Shown piece after piece: positions 42,881 through 53,458 of a DNA stretch of 64,000 nucleotides. The notes beneath the pieces were generated by a model, which was not told the origin of the DNA, did not search any database, and saw nothing but the letters and a program-made list of their open reading frames with translations. The translations under genes were made by a program, and so were the position numbers. This DNA comes from Geobacter sp. SVR (GTDB lineage Bacteria > Desulfobacterota > Desulfuromonadia > Geobacterales > Pseudopelobacteraceae): positions 921,001-985,000 of the forward strand of contig NZ_AP024469.1 in the NCBI RefSeq assembly GCF_016865365.1, read 5' to 3'. Position 1 is the first letter of the stretch. The number at the start of each line of letters is the position of its first letter.

Positions 42881-43600
42881 TTTTGTAAGTGCAATGGCTT
42901 CGGCCAGCCTGATCGATCCGGTGTAGACCGCCTTGCCGGTGATCACGCCGGTGACGCCGCTCTGCTCGATTGCCATCAGGTTCCTGATGTCGTCGAGTGA
43001 GGAGACACCCCCCGAGGCGATGACCGGGATCGATATGGCTTCGGCCAGCGTTTTGGTGGCATCGAGGTTGGGGCCCTGCAGCATTCCGTCGCGGCTGATG
43101 TCGGTGTAAATGATGGCAGAGACGCCGAAGTCCTCGAATTTTCGGGCAAGGTCCACGGCGGTGGTGTCGGTCACCTCGGCCCAGCCCTGTACCGCCACCA
43201 ATCCGTTTTTGGCGTCGATCCCTACCACGATTCTGCCGGGGAAGCTGGCGCAGGCCTCGCGCACCAGTTCGGGGTTGCGCTGTGCCGCGGTACCGATGAT
43301 AACCCGCGAGAGCCCCAGCGAGAGATAGGCCTCGATAGTGGCCAGATCACGGATGCCCCCCCCGAGCTGTGCCGGAATGGCGATGGTCTTGACGATGGCC
43401 TCGATGGCGCTCCGGTTGCGGGGTTCGCCGGCAAAGGCGCCATCCAGATCGACGAGGTGCAGCAGTTCGGCCCCCTGGTTCTGCCAGTCCAGAGCCTGCG
43501 CGGCCGGGTTGTCGTTGAACACCGTATCCTTGTCCATCAGCCCCTGTTCAAGGCGGACGCATTTTCCTTCTTTCAGATCAATGGCAGGTATGACGAGCAT
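42872..43600 (-). CDS. hisA: phosphoribosylformimino-5-aminoimidazole carboxamide ribotide isomerase
   Basis: A 242-aa (beta/alpha)8 barrel isomerase of histidine synthesis. Asp8 ([20 protein letters not shown]) and the second catalytic Asp near 129 (VVGIDAKNG) are present, along with AQLGGGIRD and [12 protein letters not shown] phosphate loops. The C-terminus (IALTKAG) and stop fall inside a dispersed inverted repeat, so the last codons may have been shaped by insertion. It is in operon with hisH, separated by a family B repeat. Confidence 0.95.
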   Translation of the reverse strand: MLVIPAIDLKEGKCVRLEQGLMDKDTVFNDNPAAQALDWQNQGAELLHLVDLDGAFAGEPRNRSAIEAIVKTIAIPAQLGGGIRDLATIEAYLSLGLSRVIIGTAAQRNPELVREACASFPGRIVVGIDAKNGLVAVQGWAEVTDTTAVDLARKFEDFGVSAIIYTDISRDGMLQGPNLDATKTLAEAISIPVIASGGVSSLDDIRNLMAIEQSGVTGVITGKAVYTGSIRLAEAIALTKAG

Positions 43601-43623
43601 CGGTAGTTACCTTTCAAAGCAAT

Positions 43624-43720
43624 GGAACGCGGAAAAAGCAGGATTTTAGCGGATTGACACGGATAAAAGGAAAAAGGTAAATCCGCGTGAATCCGTCGTA
43701 TCCGCGAACATCCGCGTCCC
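43624..43720. repeat. inverted-repeat element, family B, copy 2
   Basis: A 97-bp element in the hisH-hisA gap. It begins GGAACGCGGAAAAAGC, contains GCGGATTGA, and ends with ATCCGCGTGAATCCG..AACATCCGCGTCCC, near complement of its start. It is homologous to the element at 34071-34182. Confidence 0.65.
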
Positions 43721-43732
43721 AATACTTCTGTT

Positions 43733-44356
43733 TTATTTCATTGCGGCGAAATTCTTCAGTATCCGCAGCCCTACAGCCTGCGACTTTTCCGGGTGGAACT
43801 GGGTGGCGACGACGTTGTCCTTCCAGACGGCCGAGCAGAATTCGATGCCGTAGCTGGTGGTGGCAGCGGCGACGGATGGATCATCCGGACGGACATAATA
43901 CGAATGAACGAAATAGACGTTGGCGTTATCCTCTATCCCTTCGCATACCGGCGGACGCCGGCTGAAGCTGAGCTGGTTCCAGCCCATGTGGGGGACCTTC
44001 AGTTCCTCGTCATTCTCCCGCATTCCTTCCGGAAAGCGCAGGACATGGCCGGGGATCACGTCCAGGCCTCGGTACAGGCCGAACTCGACACTGTCGGTAA
44101 AGAGCAGTTGCATGCCGACGCAGATCCCCAGGAACGGGCGTCCCTCCCCGATCACCTTCAGGATCGGTTCAACGAACCCCCCCTGTTCCAGATTGCGCAT
44201 GCAGTCGCGAAAAGCGCCCACACCGGGCAGCACGATTTTCTCCGCCTCCAGGATCATGCGCGGGTCGGCCGTGATGACCGCCTGAGAGCCAACCTTTTCG
44301 AAGCCTTTCTGCACCGAGCGCAGATTGCCCATGCCATAGTCGACGATGGTGATCAT
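43733..44356 (-). CDS. hisH: imidazole glycerol phosphate synthase, glutamine amidotransferase subunit
   Basis: A 207-aa class I glutamine amidotransferase. The nucleophile Cys79 lies in [12 protein letters not shown], and the His-x-Glu pair lies in [11 protein letters not shown] near the C-terminus. It supplies ammonia to HisF. The start ATG overlaps the stop codon of the upstream chemoreceptor gene (ATGA), so its translation appears coupled to that gene. Confidence 0.95.
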   Translation of the reverse strand: MITIVDYGMGNLRSVQKGFEKVGSQAVITADPRMILEAEKIVLPGVGAFRDCMRNLEQGGFVEPILKVIGEGRPFLGICVGMQLLFTDSVEFGLYRGLDVIPGHVLRFPEGMRENDEELKVPHMGWNQLSFSRRPPVCEGIEDNANVYFVHSYYVRPDDPSVAAATTSYGIEFCSAVWKDNVVATQFHPEKSQAVGLRILKNFAAMK

Positions 44357-45903
44357 TTGATGCCGTTCCTGTTGATGTAGGTGCCATAGCCCTTATCAAC
44401 GCCCTTGATGTGGTTGATCAGCCAGTCCTGCAGGAAGTTGATCACATCCTGTGCGATGAGCGGAGTGCCGGAGTTGAATTTACCGATCAGGTCGACCACC
44501 TGATCGACCAGTTTTTTGTGATGTGCCTTATGGGTGGCCTCATCGGGATATCCCGCAAAGCTGCGTTCCTCTTCGGCAAAATGATTAACGGTATATTCGG
44601 CCAATCCATTCAGCACCCGGCCGATCGCTTCCTTGCTCTTCTTCTGCTGCATGGCGTCGGCCAGATCGTTGACCATGTTGAAAAGCACCTTGTGCTGATC
44701 GTCGAATTTGCCGACCCCGGTCGCAAACGACGGGTCCCATTCCAGGGCCTTGGAGAGGCGGAATTTCCCGACCAGTTCGTGCAGGCCGTCGACCTGCTGT
44801 GCCAGCGTAGTGGTGGCCTGAGTGGTGTGCCGGGCGTTTTCCACATTGCGATTGACGACATCGGTGATCAGCTGGATGTTGTTGGTGATCTCCTGGGTGG
44901 TGGCGGTCTGCTCCTCGGCAGCAGTGGCAACCTGGCTGATCTGCATCGTCAGGTCGTTGATCTTGTTGAGGATGTCTTCCAGGGCCTCACCGGAGCGGGC
45001 GGTTTCGGCGGTGCCGCGTTTGACTTCGTCGACCCCTTCCGACATGGAGTTGACGGCGCTCTGTGTCTCGTTCTGAATCGCCTTGATCATTGCAGCGATT
45101 TCCTTGGTCGCCTTGGTGGTGCGTTCCGCCAGAGCCCGGACCTCATCGGCAACCACCGCGAACCCACGCCCCTGCTCGCCTGCCCGGGCAGCTTCGATGG
45201 CTGCGTTCAGAGCCAGAAGATTGGTCTGGTCGGCAATGTCCTGGATGGTGTTGACGATGGCGCCGATCTGGTCGGAGCGCTGCCCCAGCCCCTCGACGGT
45301 TTGGGACGATATATTCACCCGGTTGGCGATGTTTTCCATCAGGTGGGAACTGCTCTGAACCAGCTGGGAGCCGCTGTGGGTCTGTTCAGTCGCCTTATGG
45401 GCGCTTTCGGCAGCATACAGGCAGTTGCGGGCGATATCGCTGGAAGTGGCCGACATCTCTTCGCTGGCAGTGGCGATGGTACTGGCCTGGGTGGCAACGT
45501 CTTCGGCGGCGGCCGCCATGGCGTCGGTGGTGGAGCGGACCATCACCACCGAGTCACGCACCGTATCAGCAACGGAAAAGAACTGGCGCATGGCCTTGTT
45601 CATATCGGTCATCATGGTATTGAAGGAATTGGCAAGCCGTACGAATTCCTCTCCGCCGGTCACATCGGCTCGCACCGAGAGATCGCCGGCAGCCGCTTTC
45701 TCAAGCGCAGTGATTATGCCGGCCAACGGCCTGAAAGCGCTGCTGCTGAGAAAGCCCAGCAGGATCGACATCACGACCAGCACCACTGTGCCGATCAGCG
45801 CATTCAGCCAGAGCTGGCCCTGCGGATTCAGGACCGCAATTGCCGCAACTGTGAGGAGGATACTGACAGCGTTGCCGACGATAATGCGCATGGTAAATGA
45901 CAT
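44353..45903 (-). CDS. methyl-accepting chemotaxis protein with C-terminal bacteriohemerythrin
   Basis: A 516-aa receptor. Two membrane helices (about residues 8-28 and 35-55) leave almost no periplasmic loop. HAMP follows (about 55-110), then the signalling domain with the conserved tip [41 protein letters not shown] bacteriohemerythrin domain completes it (about 390-510: [42 protein letters not shown]) with all the His/Glu/Asp iron ligands. It probably senses oxygen internally through the di-iron site and drives aerotaxis. Its stop overlaps the hisH start by 4 nt. Confidence 0.93.
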   Translation of the reverse strand: MSFTMRIIVGNAVSILLTVAAIAVLNPQGQLWLNALIGTVVLVVMSILLGFLSSSAFRPLAGIITALEKAAAGDLSVRADVTGGEEFVRLANSFNTMMTDMNKAMRQFFSVADTVRDSVVMVRSTTDAMAAAAEDVATQASTIATASEEMSATSSDIARNCLYAAESAHKATEQTHSGSQLVQSSSHLMENIANRVNISSQTVEGLGQRSDQIGAIVNTIQDIADQTNLLALNAAIEAARAGEQGRGFAVVADEVRALAERTTKATKEIAAMIKAIQNETQSAVNSMSEGVDEVKRGTAETARSGEALEDILNKINDLTMQISQVATAAEEQTATTQEITNNIQLITDVVNRNVENARHTTQATTTLAQQVDGLHELVGKFRLSKALEWDPSFATGVGKFDDQHKVLFNMVNDLADAMQQKKSKEAIGRVLNGLAEYTVNHFAEEERSFAGYPDEATHKAHHKKLVDQVVDLIGKFNSGTPLIAQDVINFLQDWLINHIKGVDKGYGTYINRNGIK

Positions 45904-45943
45904 CGATCTTTCCTTTCAATGGTCTGGCGTGTGGTAGCTGCGT

Positions 45944-48007
45944 CTAGGCAATCCTCGAAAAATCAGAGATTTTACCGAACATGCGGGCGATTGCGGTCAG
46001 GAGAGCCAGGCGATTTTCGCGTACGCGCGGATCTTCCGCCATGACCATGACTTTGTCGAAGAAATGATCCACCGGGCCACGCAGGGTGGCGATTTCCACC
46101 AGGGCATCCAGCCAGGCGCCGGATGAGATCAATCCTTCTGTGGAGGCCTTTACCGCCATGGCGGCTTTATACAGATCCCCCTCGGCCGGATCCTGGAACA
46201 GGGCCGGATCGACCGGTGCATCCAGGCCCTCCTTGATAATGTTGCCGATCCGTTTGAAGGCCACCGTCAGCGGATCGAAATCGGGATGTGCCTTGAACTC
46301 GGACAGTGCAGCGATGCGTGCCGCCACATCCACCAGGTCGTCGAAACCGGCGGCCACGGCGGCATCCACCGCATCAGCCGGGTGCTGTTCGGCAAGCAGG
46401 TTGACGAAACGGCCCCGGAAGAACTCCATGATGTCCCCCTGTACCGCCTCGTAGGGACGGGTCATACGGGGGGCCAGAGACGTGAGGGCCTTGTCGACGT
46501 AAGCGGACAGGGACAGGCGATATCCCTTGTCGAGAATGATGTTGATGATGCCGAGGGCGGCACGGCGCAGGGCATAGGGGTCGGCCGAGCCGGTGGGGAT
46601 CAGCCCGACGCAGAAGCAGCCACAGATGCTGTCCAGCTTGTCGGCAATGGAAACAAATGCGCCGATGTCCGACGCCGGCAGTTCACCGCCGGCCTGGGTC
46701 GGCATGTAATGTTCGGCAATGGCGTTGGCAACGGCCGGATCGATTCCTTCCAGCAGGGCATATTCACGTCCCATGATTCCCTGCACCTCGGGGAATTCCC
46801 CCACCATACCGGACACCAGATCGGCCTTGCACAGATAAGCGGCCTCGCTGGCCTGTGCCTTGACGGCACCGTTGAGATCGTTGGCCAGATCCTCGGCCAA
46901 TCCCCGGAACCGCTCCATCTTCTCATAAGAGGTGCCGAGCTTCTGCTGATAGACCACCGATTTCAGCGCCTCCACGCGGGTGGCCAGCTTCACCTTCTGA
47001 TCCTCTTCAAAGAAGAAGCGGGCATCGGAAAGTCTGGCGCGCAGCACGCGTTCATTGCCCTTTACCACCACGGAGGGGTCTTCGGTGAGGGTGTTGTTGA
47101 CGGTGATAAAGCCGGGCAGCAGTTTGCCGCCGGCATCGACGATCGAAAAATAACGCTGGTGGCTGCGCATTGAGGTGATCAGCACCTCTTTGGGCACCTT
47201 GAGGAACTCGGCAGAAAAGGTGCCGGCCACGGCGCTCGGGTATTCGGCCAGATAAGTGACCTCTTCCAGGAGCCCCTCATCCGGGAGCAGCCTTCCGCCG
47301 GATGCTTCCGCCACCCGGTGGGTTTCGCGGCGGATGATCTCCTTGCGCCGCTCCGGGTCGGGGATCACAAAGTGGCGTTCGCATTCCTCCAGGTAATGGG
47401 CATAGTCACGGACCGGGAAAGGGGTGTTGGCCATGAAGCGGTGACCACGGGACACGGCGCCGCTCTGGATGGTGCCGAATGAAAACGGCACCACGCTGCC
47501 ATCGAACAGGGCTACGATCCAGTGGATCGGCCGGGCGAAGCGAACGTCCAGATTACCCCAGCGCATGGATTTTCTGAAGGGGATCTCAGCGATCAGTTTC
47601 GGCAGGATTTCTGCCAGGATCAGGTGCGTCGGCCGGCCATTTTCCTGTTTAGTGACCGACAGGTACTCGCCCTTTTCGGTGGTGATGATTTTCAGTTCGG
47701 AGACGTCGACACCCTGGCCGCGGGCAAAGCCCTCGGCAGCCTTGGTCGGCTTGCCGTCGGCGTCGTAAGCTGCCTTCCGGGATGGACCGGTGGCGGTTAT
47801 CTCCGCGTCGGGCTGCACATCCGGCAGACCTCGCACCACCAGAGCCAGGCGGCGTGGTGCCCCCAGGCTTTTGACCTCTTCGAAGGAGAGCCTGGCATTG
47901 GTCAGTTCGCGGGTGATGATGGCCTCCATTTCGGCCATGGCGCGCGGGATGAACCCGGCGGGAATCTCCTCGCTGCCGATTTCGAGAAACAGTTCTTTGG
48001 CGCTCAT
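45944..48007 (-). CDS. glyS: glycyl-tRNA synthetase beta subunit
   Basis: The 687-aa beta subunit of the alpha2-beta2 bacterial glycyl-tRNA synthetase. It has the usual start [25 protein letters not shown], central [37 protein letters not shown], and a C-terminal DALR-like anticodon domain ([22 protein letters not shown]). It is required for tRNA(Gly) binding. It overlaps the glyQ stop by 4 nt and lies 40 nt before the chemoreceptor gene, so gly and his genes may be read together. Confidence 0.95.
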   Translation of the reverse strand: MSAKELFLEIGSEEIPAGFIPRAMAEMEAIITRELTNARLSFEEVKSLGAPRRLALVVRGLPDVQPDAEITATGPSRKAAYDADGKPTKAAEGFARGQGVDVSELKIITTEKGEYLSVTKQENGRPTHLILAEILPKLIAEIPFRKSMRWGNLDVRFARPIHWIVALFDGSVVPFSFGTIQSGAVSRGHRFMANTPFPVRDYAHYLEECERHFVIPDPERRKEIIRRETHRVAEASGGRLLPDEGLLEEVTYLAEYPSAVAGTFSAEFLKVPKEVLITSMRSHQRYFSIVDAGGKLLPGFITVNNTLTEDPSVVVKGNERVLRARLSDARFFFEEDQKVKLATRVEALKSVVYQQKLGTSYEKMERFRGLAEDLANDLNGAVKAQASEAAYLCKADLVSGMVGEFPEVQGIMGREYALLEGIDPAVANAIAEHYMPTQAGGELPASDIGAFVSIADKLDSICGCFCVGLIPTGSADPYALRRAALGIINIILDKGYRLSLSAYVDKALTSLAPRMTRPYEAVQGDIMEFFRGRFVNLLAEQHPADAVDAAVAAGFDDLVDVAARIAALSEFKAHPDFDPLTVAFKRIGNIIKEGLDAPVDPALFQDPAEGDLYKAAMAVKASTEGLISSGAWLDALVEIATLRGPVDHFFDKVMVMAEDPRVRENRLALLTAIARMFGKISDFSRIA

Positions 48008-48885
48008 CGCTCGACGCCCCCTTTCAGCAGCGGATATCCCAGCCGTTCACGTTGCTGCACATAAGCCTCGGCGCAGATCTTTGCCACGTTGCGCACCCGG
48101 CCGATGTAAGAGGCCCGCTCGGTGACCGAGATGGCGCCGCGGGCATCCAGGAGGTTGAAGGTGTGGGAGCATTTCATGACGAAATCGTAGGCCGGAAAAA
48201 CCAGGCCCTTTTCGGCGAGACGGATGCACTCCCGTTCGAAATTGGTAAACGACTCCAGCAGCAGGGGCACATTGGCCTCCTCGAAGTTATAGGTTGAAAA
48301 CTCCACCTCGGTCTGGTGATGGATGTCGCCGTATTTTACCCCCTTGACCCATTCCAGATCATAGACGTTGTCCACCCCCTGCAGATACATGGCAATGCGT
48401 TCGCAGCCGTAGGTGATCTCACCGGCCACCGGCTTCAGGTCGATGCCGCCGGCCTGCTGGAAATAGGTGAACTGGGTGATCTCCATGCCGTCCAGCCATA
48501 CCTCCCAACCCAGCCCCCAGGCGCCCAGGGTCGGCGACTCCCAGTCATCCTCGACAAAACGGATGTCGTGCTTGTTCGGATCGAGGCCGAAGGAGCGCAG
48601 CGAATCGAGGTACAGGTCCAGGATGTTCAGGGGCGACGGCTTCATGATCACCTGGAACTGGTAGTAATGCTGCAGACGGTTGGGATTCTCCCCGTAGCGG
48701 CCGTCGGTCGGCCGGCGGGAAGGTTCCACGTAGGCCACGTTCCATGGCTCGGGGCCGAGCACACGCAGGAATGTGGCGGGATTGAAGGTGCCGGCGCCCT
48801 TCTCGGTGTCGTAGGGCTGCTGGATGACGCATCCCTGCTTTGCCCAATAGCCCTGCAGCGAGAGGATAAGGTCCTGAAATGTCAC
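48004..48885 (-). CDS. glyQ: glycyl-tRNA synthetase alpha subunit
   Basis: A 293-aa catalytic class II subunit with the family opening [72 protein letters not shown] 48885 is selected because GGAGGA lies just upstream at the right distance and the protein then begins as in other species; ATG 48915 would add ten unrelated residues. It charges tRNA(Gly) together with glyS. Confidence 0.95.
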   Translation of the reverse strand: MTFQDLILSLQGYWAKQGCVIQQPYDTEKGAGTFNPATFLRVLGPEPWNVAYVEPSRRPTDGRYGENPNRLQHYYQFQVIMKPSPLNILDLYLDSLRSFGLDPNKHDIRFVEDDWESPTLGAWGLGWEVWLDGMEITQFTYFQQAGGIDLKPVAGEITYGCERIAMYLQGVDNVYDLEWVKGVKYGDIHHQTEVEFSTYNFEEANVPLLLESFTNFERECIRLAEKGLVFPAYDFVMKCSHTFNLLDARGAISVTERASYIGRVRNVAKICAEAYVQQRERLGYPLLKGGVER

Positions 48886-48915
48886 AATGAAGTCCTCCGA
48901 AGGGGGATTGCACAC

Positions 48916-49717
48916 AAAAGAAAATTAGAATACCAGCTCCACGCAGTGCGGTCAAGAAGCTAGATATGGAGCGGTTTTCCGTATCAAGAGCATTCAGTAT
49001 GCCGCTCCCAGAAGGAATCGAGAGCGTCGGCAGCACGACCGGAGTGTCGGAGGCATGCAGGAATACCTATAGATGCTGTTCGTTCTGCAGGCGCCGGAGT
49101 GCTACCTGACGCCGCTGCCGTGAAGACCGGTGCGCTCACGGTGGTGATGGATGGCAGAGTAGAGCTGGCGTGTGGCTGAACACATATATTCACCTTCAGG
49201 GTGCGGTCAAGGCACATCACCCGACGCTTCCCCAGCTCCCCACGGGAAGTACAGCGGTTCGGTCGGCGGTTTTCCCGGCATGGACTGCCGCCGCGGAGGC
49301 TCCTGGCCCGATGTGCTGCATACCTGCCGTTGTTCCGGTCACTGTCCCGAAGGCACTCCGGCAGTGCGGCGTCGCCACGTGCGAATGGTTCCGGGGTGGG
49401 GGATCGATTATTTACTTTCCTCCATTTTGTGTTATTTATATGTTGACAAGCCCGAGAAATTAAGGATAACGTTTCAGTAACCTCGGTGCACGAACCCAAG
49501 TTAATAACGACCCCAGACAACCTTCGCATTTGTTGACGAATCTCCGACTCTATTCAGACGTGAAATAATGTAGGAAGTCTCCTGCCAGGGCACTCTCCTT
49601 TTCCGCTTTGAGGTCATGTATCAATACGCCCGTAGCACCAATTCTCAAAAATCACACCATGTCCAATCCATTTTTGCAGCCGCATGACGCATGTCCATCG
49701 AACATGCAGGAGAAACG
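48916..49717. other. gene-poor stretch upstream of rho
   Basis: About 800 bp between divergent glyQ and rho. ORFs here on both strands are short, lack ribosome sites and look like shadows of each other. The 49430-49690 part is AT-richer and probably holds the rho promoter and leader. The 48990-49400 part has codon-like GC3 patterns but no intact frame, and may be a decayed gene. No RNA structure or terminator was clearly seen. Confidence 0.5.
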
Positions 49718-50965
49718 ATGAACCTACAGGAACTGAAGGGCAAGAAGATCAACGAACTCAACACCATCGCACGTGATCTCAGTATCGAGGGAGCATCCAG
49801 CCTGCGCAAGCAGGACCTGATCTTCGCGATCCTGAACGCCCAGACCGAACAGAACGGCATGATCTACGGCGAAGGGGTGCTGGAAACGTTGCAAGATGGT
49901 TTCGGTTTTCTGAGGGCCACCGATTACAACTATCTGCCGGGTCCTGACGATATCTACGTTTCTCCCAGCCAGATCCGGCGCTTCAACCTGCGTACCGGCG
50001 ATACCGTTTCAGGTCAGATCCGCCCCCCCAAGGAAGGGGAACGCTACTTTGCGCTGCTCAAGGTGGAGTCGGTCAACTTTGAACCCCCTGAGGTCGCCCG
50101 CGACAAGATCCTCTTCGACAACCTCACTCCGTTGTATCCCGATGAAAAACTCAAGCTGGAAACTGCCCCTGACAACATGCCGATGCGCGTGGTGGAGCTG
50201 GTGGCCCCGATCGGCAAAGGGCAGCGCGGCCTGATCGTTGCCCCGCCCCGGACCGGCAAAACCATGCTGATCCAGAACATCGCCAACTCCATCGCTACCA
50301 ACCATCCCGAGGTTTATCTGATCGTGCTCCTGATCGACGAACGCCCCGAAGAGGTTACCGACATGCAGCGTTCGGTCAGGGGCGAGGTGGTTTCCTCGAC
50401 GTTCGACGAGCCGGCCACGCGCCACGTGCAGGTGGCCGAAATGGTCATCGAAAAGGCCAAACGCCTGGTTGAGCACAAACGCGATGTAGTGATCCTGCTG
50501 GATTCCATCACCCGTCTGGCGCGGGCCTACAACACCGTCATCCCCCCCTCCGGCAAGATTCTTTCCGGCGGGGTCGACTCCAATGCCCTGCACAAGCCCA
50601 AACGCTTTTTCGGCGCTGCCCGCAACATCGAAGAGGGGGGCTCCCTGACCATTATCGCTACTGCCCTGGTGGACACCGGCAGCAAGATGGACGACGTGAT
50701 CTTCGAGGAGTTCAAGGGCACCGGCAACATGGAGCTGCACCTGGACCGCAAGCTGATCGAGAAGCGTACCTTCCCGGCCATCGACATCAATAAGTCGGGT
50801 ACCCGCAAGGAAGAGCTGCTGATCGACAAGACCTCCCTCAACCGGATCTGGATCCTGCGCAAGGTGCTCCACCCCATGAACGTGGTCGACAGCATGGAGT
50901 TCCTGCTGGACAAGCTTTCCGAAACCAAGACCAATCAGGAATTTCTGGACGCCATGTCCAAATAG
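49718..50965 (+). CDS. rho: transcription termination factor Rho
   Basis: A 415-aa hexameric RNA helicase. The N-terminal Rho_N helical domain ([25 protein letters not shown]) precedes the RNA-binding cold-shock domain ([30 protein letters not shown]). The ATPase follows with Walker A APPRTGKT (about residues 176-183), Walker [12 protein letters not shown], the Q-loop and the R-loop. ATG 49718 is supported by AGGAGA; nine upstream residues in frame are not needed. It heads the rho-rpmE-thyX-DUF1385-prfA cluster. Confidence 0.96.
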   Translation: MNLQELKGKKINELNTIARDLSIEGASSLRKQDLIFAILNAQTEQNGMIYGEGVLETLQDGFGFLRATDYNYLPGPDDIYVSPSQIRRFNLRTGDTVSGQIRPPKEGERYFALLKVESVNFEPPEVARDKILFDNLTPLYPDEKLKLETAPDNMPMRVVELVAPIGKGQRGLIVAPPRTGKTMLIQNIANSIATNHPEVYLIVLLIDERPEEVTDMQRSVRGEVVSSTFDEPATRHVQVAEMVIEKAKRLVEHKRDVVILLDSITRLARAYNTVIPPSGKILSGGVDSNALHKPKRFFGAARNIEEGGSLTIIATALVDTGSKMDDVIFEEFKGTGNMELHLDRKLIEKRTFPAIDINKSGTRKEELLIDKTSLNRIWILRKVLHPMNVVDSMEFLLDKLSETKTNQEFLDAMSK

Positions 50966-51060
50966 AAAAATACAGTTGCAAAAACAGGATGCAATCGATA
51001 GTATAAACAATTCCCGCAGTACCATTCGCTCACTGGCGGCGAGATAAGAGGAGGAAGAAA

Positions 51061-51261
51061 ATGAAAGAAGGAATTCACCCCCTGTACAACGAAGTGACCG
51101 TGAAATGCCTGTGCGGCAACTCGTTCCAGACCCGTTCGACCCGCAAGGAAATCAACACCGAAATCTGCTCGGCCTGCCACCCGTTCTTCACCGGCAAGCA
51201 GAAGCTGGTCGACACTGCCGGCCGCGTCGAGCGGTTCAAGAAGCGCTACGGCCAAATGTAG
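51061..51261 (+). CDS. rpmE: 50S ribosomal protein L31 (zinc-binding type)
   Basis: A 66-aa protein starting [27 protein letters not shown]. Cys16, Cys18, Cys36 and Cys39 (CLCG..CSACHPF) form the zinc site, so this is the C+ type L31. AGAGGAGGA precedes the start. It follows rho, as in many bacteria. Confidence 0.96.
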   Translation: MKEGIHPLYNEVTVKCLCGNSFQTRSTRKEINTEICSACHPFFTGKQKLVDTAGRVERFKKRYGQM

Positions 51262-51385
51262 CCTGTCCTTGGTTCATCGACAAAGGGGGGTTTTGTCTTC
51301 AGACAAAATCCCTTTTTCATATGCGGTGAACCCATTTTTGCCCGGAGTCGGGTCCTGCATTTCACCACAGGTGGACAGTGACGTC

Positions 51386-52078
51386 ATGAACGTTGAACTT
51401 CTTCAATACACCCCCGAGCCGGAGAAGGCGGTCGCCCTGGCGGCGCGACTTTGCTACTCTCCCTCCTCGATCGGCGCGTTACGCGAACGGCTCGAATCGG
51501 CCGATATCGAATCGTTTCTCGACAAGATCATGTCTCTTGGGCATCACTCGGTTCTGGAGCATGCCTCCTTCACCTTCGGCATCGAAGGTATCTCCCGGGT
51601 GACGACGCATCAGCTGGTGCGGCACCGGATCGCATCATTCTCCCAGCAGTCCCAGCGCTATGTGTCCCACAAGGAAGAGTTCACCTCGATCATGCCCGAC
51701 ACCATCGCCGAGAATATCGAGGCGCGCCAGATTTTCGCCTTCATGTCCGAGACGGTGCACAAGGCCTATGCCCAACTGGTCGATCTTGGCATTCCGCCGG
51801 AAGACGCCCGTTACATCCTTCCCAATGCCACGGAAACAAAGATCATCATGACCATGAATGCCCGTGAGCTGCTGCATTTCTTCGCTCTGCGCTGCTGTCA
51901 GCGGGCTCAGTGGGAGATTCGCGAAATGAGCGTGGAGATGCTGCGCCTGGTCAAGAAGGTGGCTCCGGTCATTTTTCGCGAGGCGGGCCCCGGCTGTGTG
52001 GGGGGACCATGTCCCGAGGGGCAGTTCTGCTGCGGCCAGACCCAGGAAATACGGGACTACTTCAGGGATCTGGAATGA
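51386..52078 (+). CDS. thyX: flavin-dependent thymidylate synthase
   Basis: A 230-aa FAD enzyme that methylates dUMP to dTMP, replacing ThyA. The ThyX motif RHRIASFSQQSQRY (RHR-x7-S) lies at about residues 79-92. HHSVLEHASFTF and the C-terminal ARELLHFFALRCCQRAQWEIREM are also typical. The C-terminal tail is Cys-rich (GCVGGPCPEGQFCCGQ), which is not needed for the known catalysis and might bind a metal. ATG 51386 gives the normal length; the longer frame from 51269 is unsupported. Confidence 0.94.
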   Translation: MNVELLQYTPEPEKAVALAARLCYSPSSIGALRERLESADIESFLDKIMSLGHHSVLEHASFTFGIEGISRVTTHQLVRHRIASFSQQSQRYVSHKEEFTSIMPDTIAENIEARQIFAFMSETVHKAYAQLVDLGIPPEDARYILPNATETKIIMTMNARELLHFFALRCCQRAQWEIREMSVEMLRLVKKVAPVIFREAGPGCVGGPCPEGQFCCGQTQEIRDYFRDLE

Positions 52079-52268
52079 TGGAGTGTTTGACATCTGACAC
52101 CGAGACACGGAGAAAACCCGTCTGAATAACCCCACGCAATGAGAACGCGGTGAACCATTCCCGATCTTTTGAGTGGAGTGTAAATTTCAAAGACGTGGGG
52201 CCGCTTCTGATTTTTCTCTGCGTCCACTGTGGCAGAAGTTCATATCGTTGACTCAAGCGAAAGGTACT

Positions 52269-53195
52269 ATGGAAAAGATCAACGTTGGGGGGCAGGCGGT
52301 AATTGAAGGTGTGATGATGCGGGCCCCGCGTTCAGTGGCAATTGCCGTCCGCCGCCCGAACGGTGAAATCGTGGTTAAAAAAGAGCTGGTGGTGCCCCTT
52401 TCGGAGCGCTACCCGATCGTCAAGCTTCCCATCATCCGCGGCGCCGTTGCTTTGATCCAGTCCCTGGTGATCGGCATCAAGGCACTCAATTTCTCTGCCA
52501 ACGAGGCCATGACGGAGGAGGAAAAGCAGGGGGAGAAGGAGAAGGAAGAACTATCCTCCTGGGCCATGGCCGGCACCATGGCGGTGGCCTTCGGTTTCGG
52601 CATCGGGCTGTTTTTCGTGCTGCCTCTCTATGCGACCAAGTGGCTGACGCAGCTGTCGCTGATCAGCGACAACAATATCGCTTTCAACCTGGTGGACGGC
52701 ATCATCCGGGTGGTGGTGTTTCTGATCTACATCTGGAGCATCTCCCGCATGAGCGATATCAAGAGGGTGTTCCAGTATCACGGAGCAGAACACAAGTCCA
52801 TCTTCGCCTACGAGGCGGGCGAGGAACTGACCGTGGACAACGTACGGCGCTACAGCCGCCTGCACCCGCGCTGCGGCACCAGTTTTCTCCTGATTGTCAT
52901 GCTGGTCAGCATTGCGGTCTTCTCCTTGATTCCAAAGCTGTGGCCATTCTACCTCAAGGCCGGCTCGCGCGTGGTGCTGCTGCCGCTGATCGCCGGCATC
53001 TCCTATGAGTTCCTGAAATGGAGCGCCAAGCACGACAACCATCCGCTGGTCAGGATGATCATCACCCCCGGTCTGGCCCTGCAGCGCCTGACCACCGGCG
53101 AGCCGGACGACAGCCAACTGGAAGTGGCTATCCGCTCGCTGGACGAGGCGCTGGAGGTAAACGCCGGATACGCCGATGACCGTCTCGTAGTTTAG
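52269..53195 (+). CDS. DUF1385 membrane protein
   Basis: A 308-aa protein of the DUF1385 family: [17 protein letters not shown] at the start, [14 protein letters not shown], then a hydrophobic hairpin region (about 100-150). The conserved [44 protein letters not shown] block (about 175-220) follows, and a C-terminal amphipathic part. It has four to five membrane helices. The conserved His/Glu and Arg/Cys residues hint at a metal site, but the function is unknown. It lies between thyX and prfA, a recurrent order. Confidence 0.88.
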   Translation: MEKINVGGQAVIEGVMMRAPRSVAIAVRRPNGEIVVKKELVVPLSERYPIVKLPIIRGAVALIQSLVIGIKALNFSANEAMTEEEKQGEKEKEELSSWAMAGTMAVAFGFGIGLFFVLPLYATKWLTQLSLISDNNIAFNLVDGIIRVVVFLIYIWSISRMSDIKRVFQYHGAEHKSIFAYEAGEELTVDNVRRYSRLHPRCGTSFLLIVMLVSIAVFSLIPKLWPFYLKAGSRVVLLPLIAGISYEFLKWSAKHDNHPLVRMIITPGLALQRLTTGEPDDSQLEVAIRSLDEALEVNAGYADDRLVV

Positions 53196-53319
53196 GAGAT
53201 TTCTGAAAAACAGCCATCTCGCCGCCGTCCTCGAAAGCCCTTTTGTGCGGCGTAGCGCTGCTACGCCTCCGCGGGGCTTTCTGCGGGTGCGACGATCTGA
53301 CTATTTTTGAGCAATCTGA
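53196..53319. repeat. long nested palindromic element
   Basis: An outer pair of arms (GAGATTTCTGAAAAACAGCC and, inverted, ..GACTATTTTTGAGCAATCTG) encloses a second palindrome at 53233-53281 (GAAAGCCC..GGGCTTTC). This contains a third, GGCGTAGC-GC-TGCTACGCC. The whole ~124 bp can fold on itself. It directly follows the DUF1385 stop codon. Confidence 0.7.
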
Positions 53320-53458
53320 TTTGGTAGGGTCGGACGAAGGGGGGGGGCACCGCCCCTCGATAGCCTTGCCCAGACAAGAAAATCCGCGCCTTGAAAACTT
53401 CTTTTTGGATCTTCTCTGTGCCCTCTGTGGTAATTATTTTTGTAGTTGAGGTTATGTG

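Noticed and set aside
48984-49529. 181-aa minus-strand ORF upstream of rho
   Set aside because: No ribosome site, biased composition and overlapping ORFs in several other frames. It has no recognisable domain, so I treat the region as non-coding or decayed.
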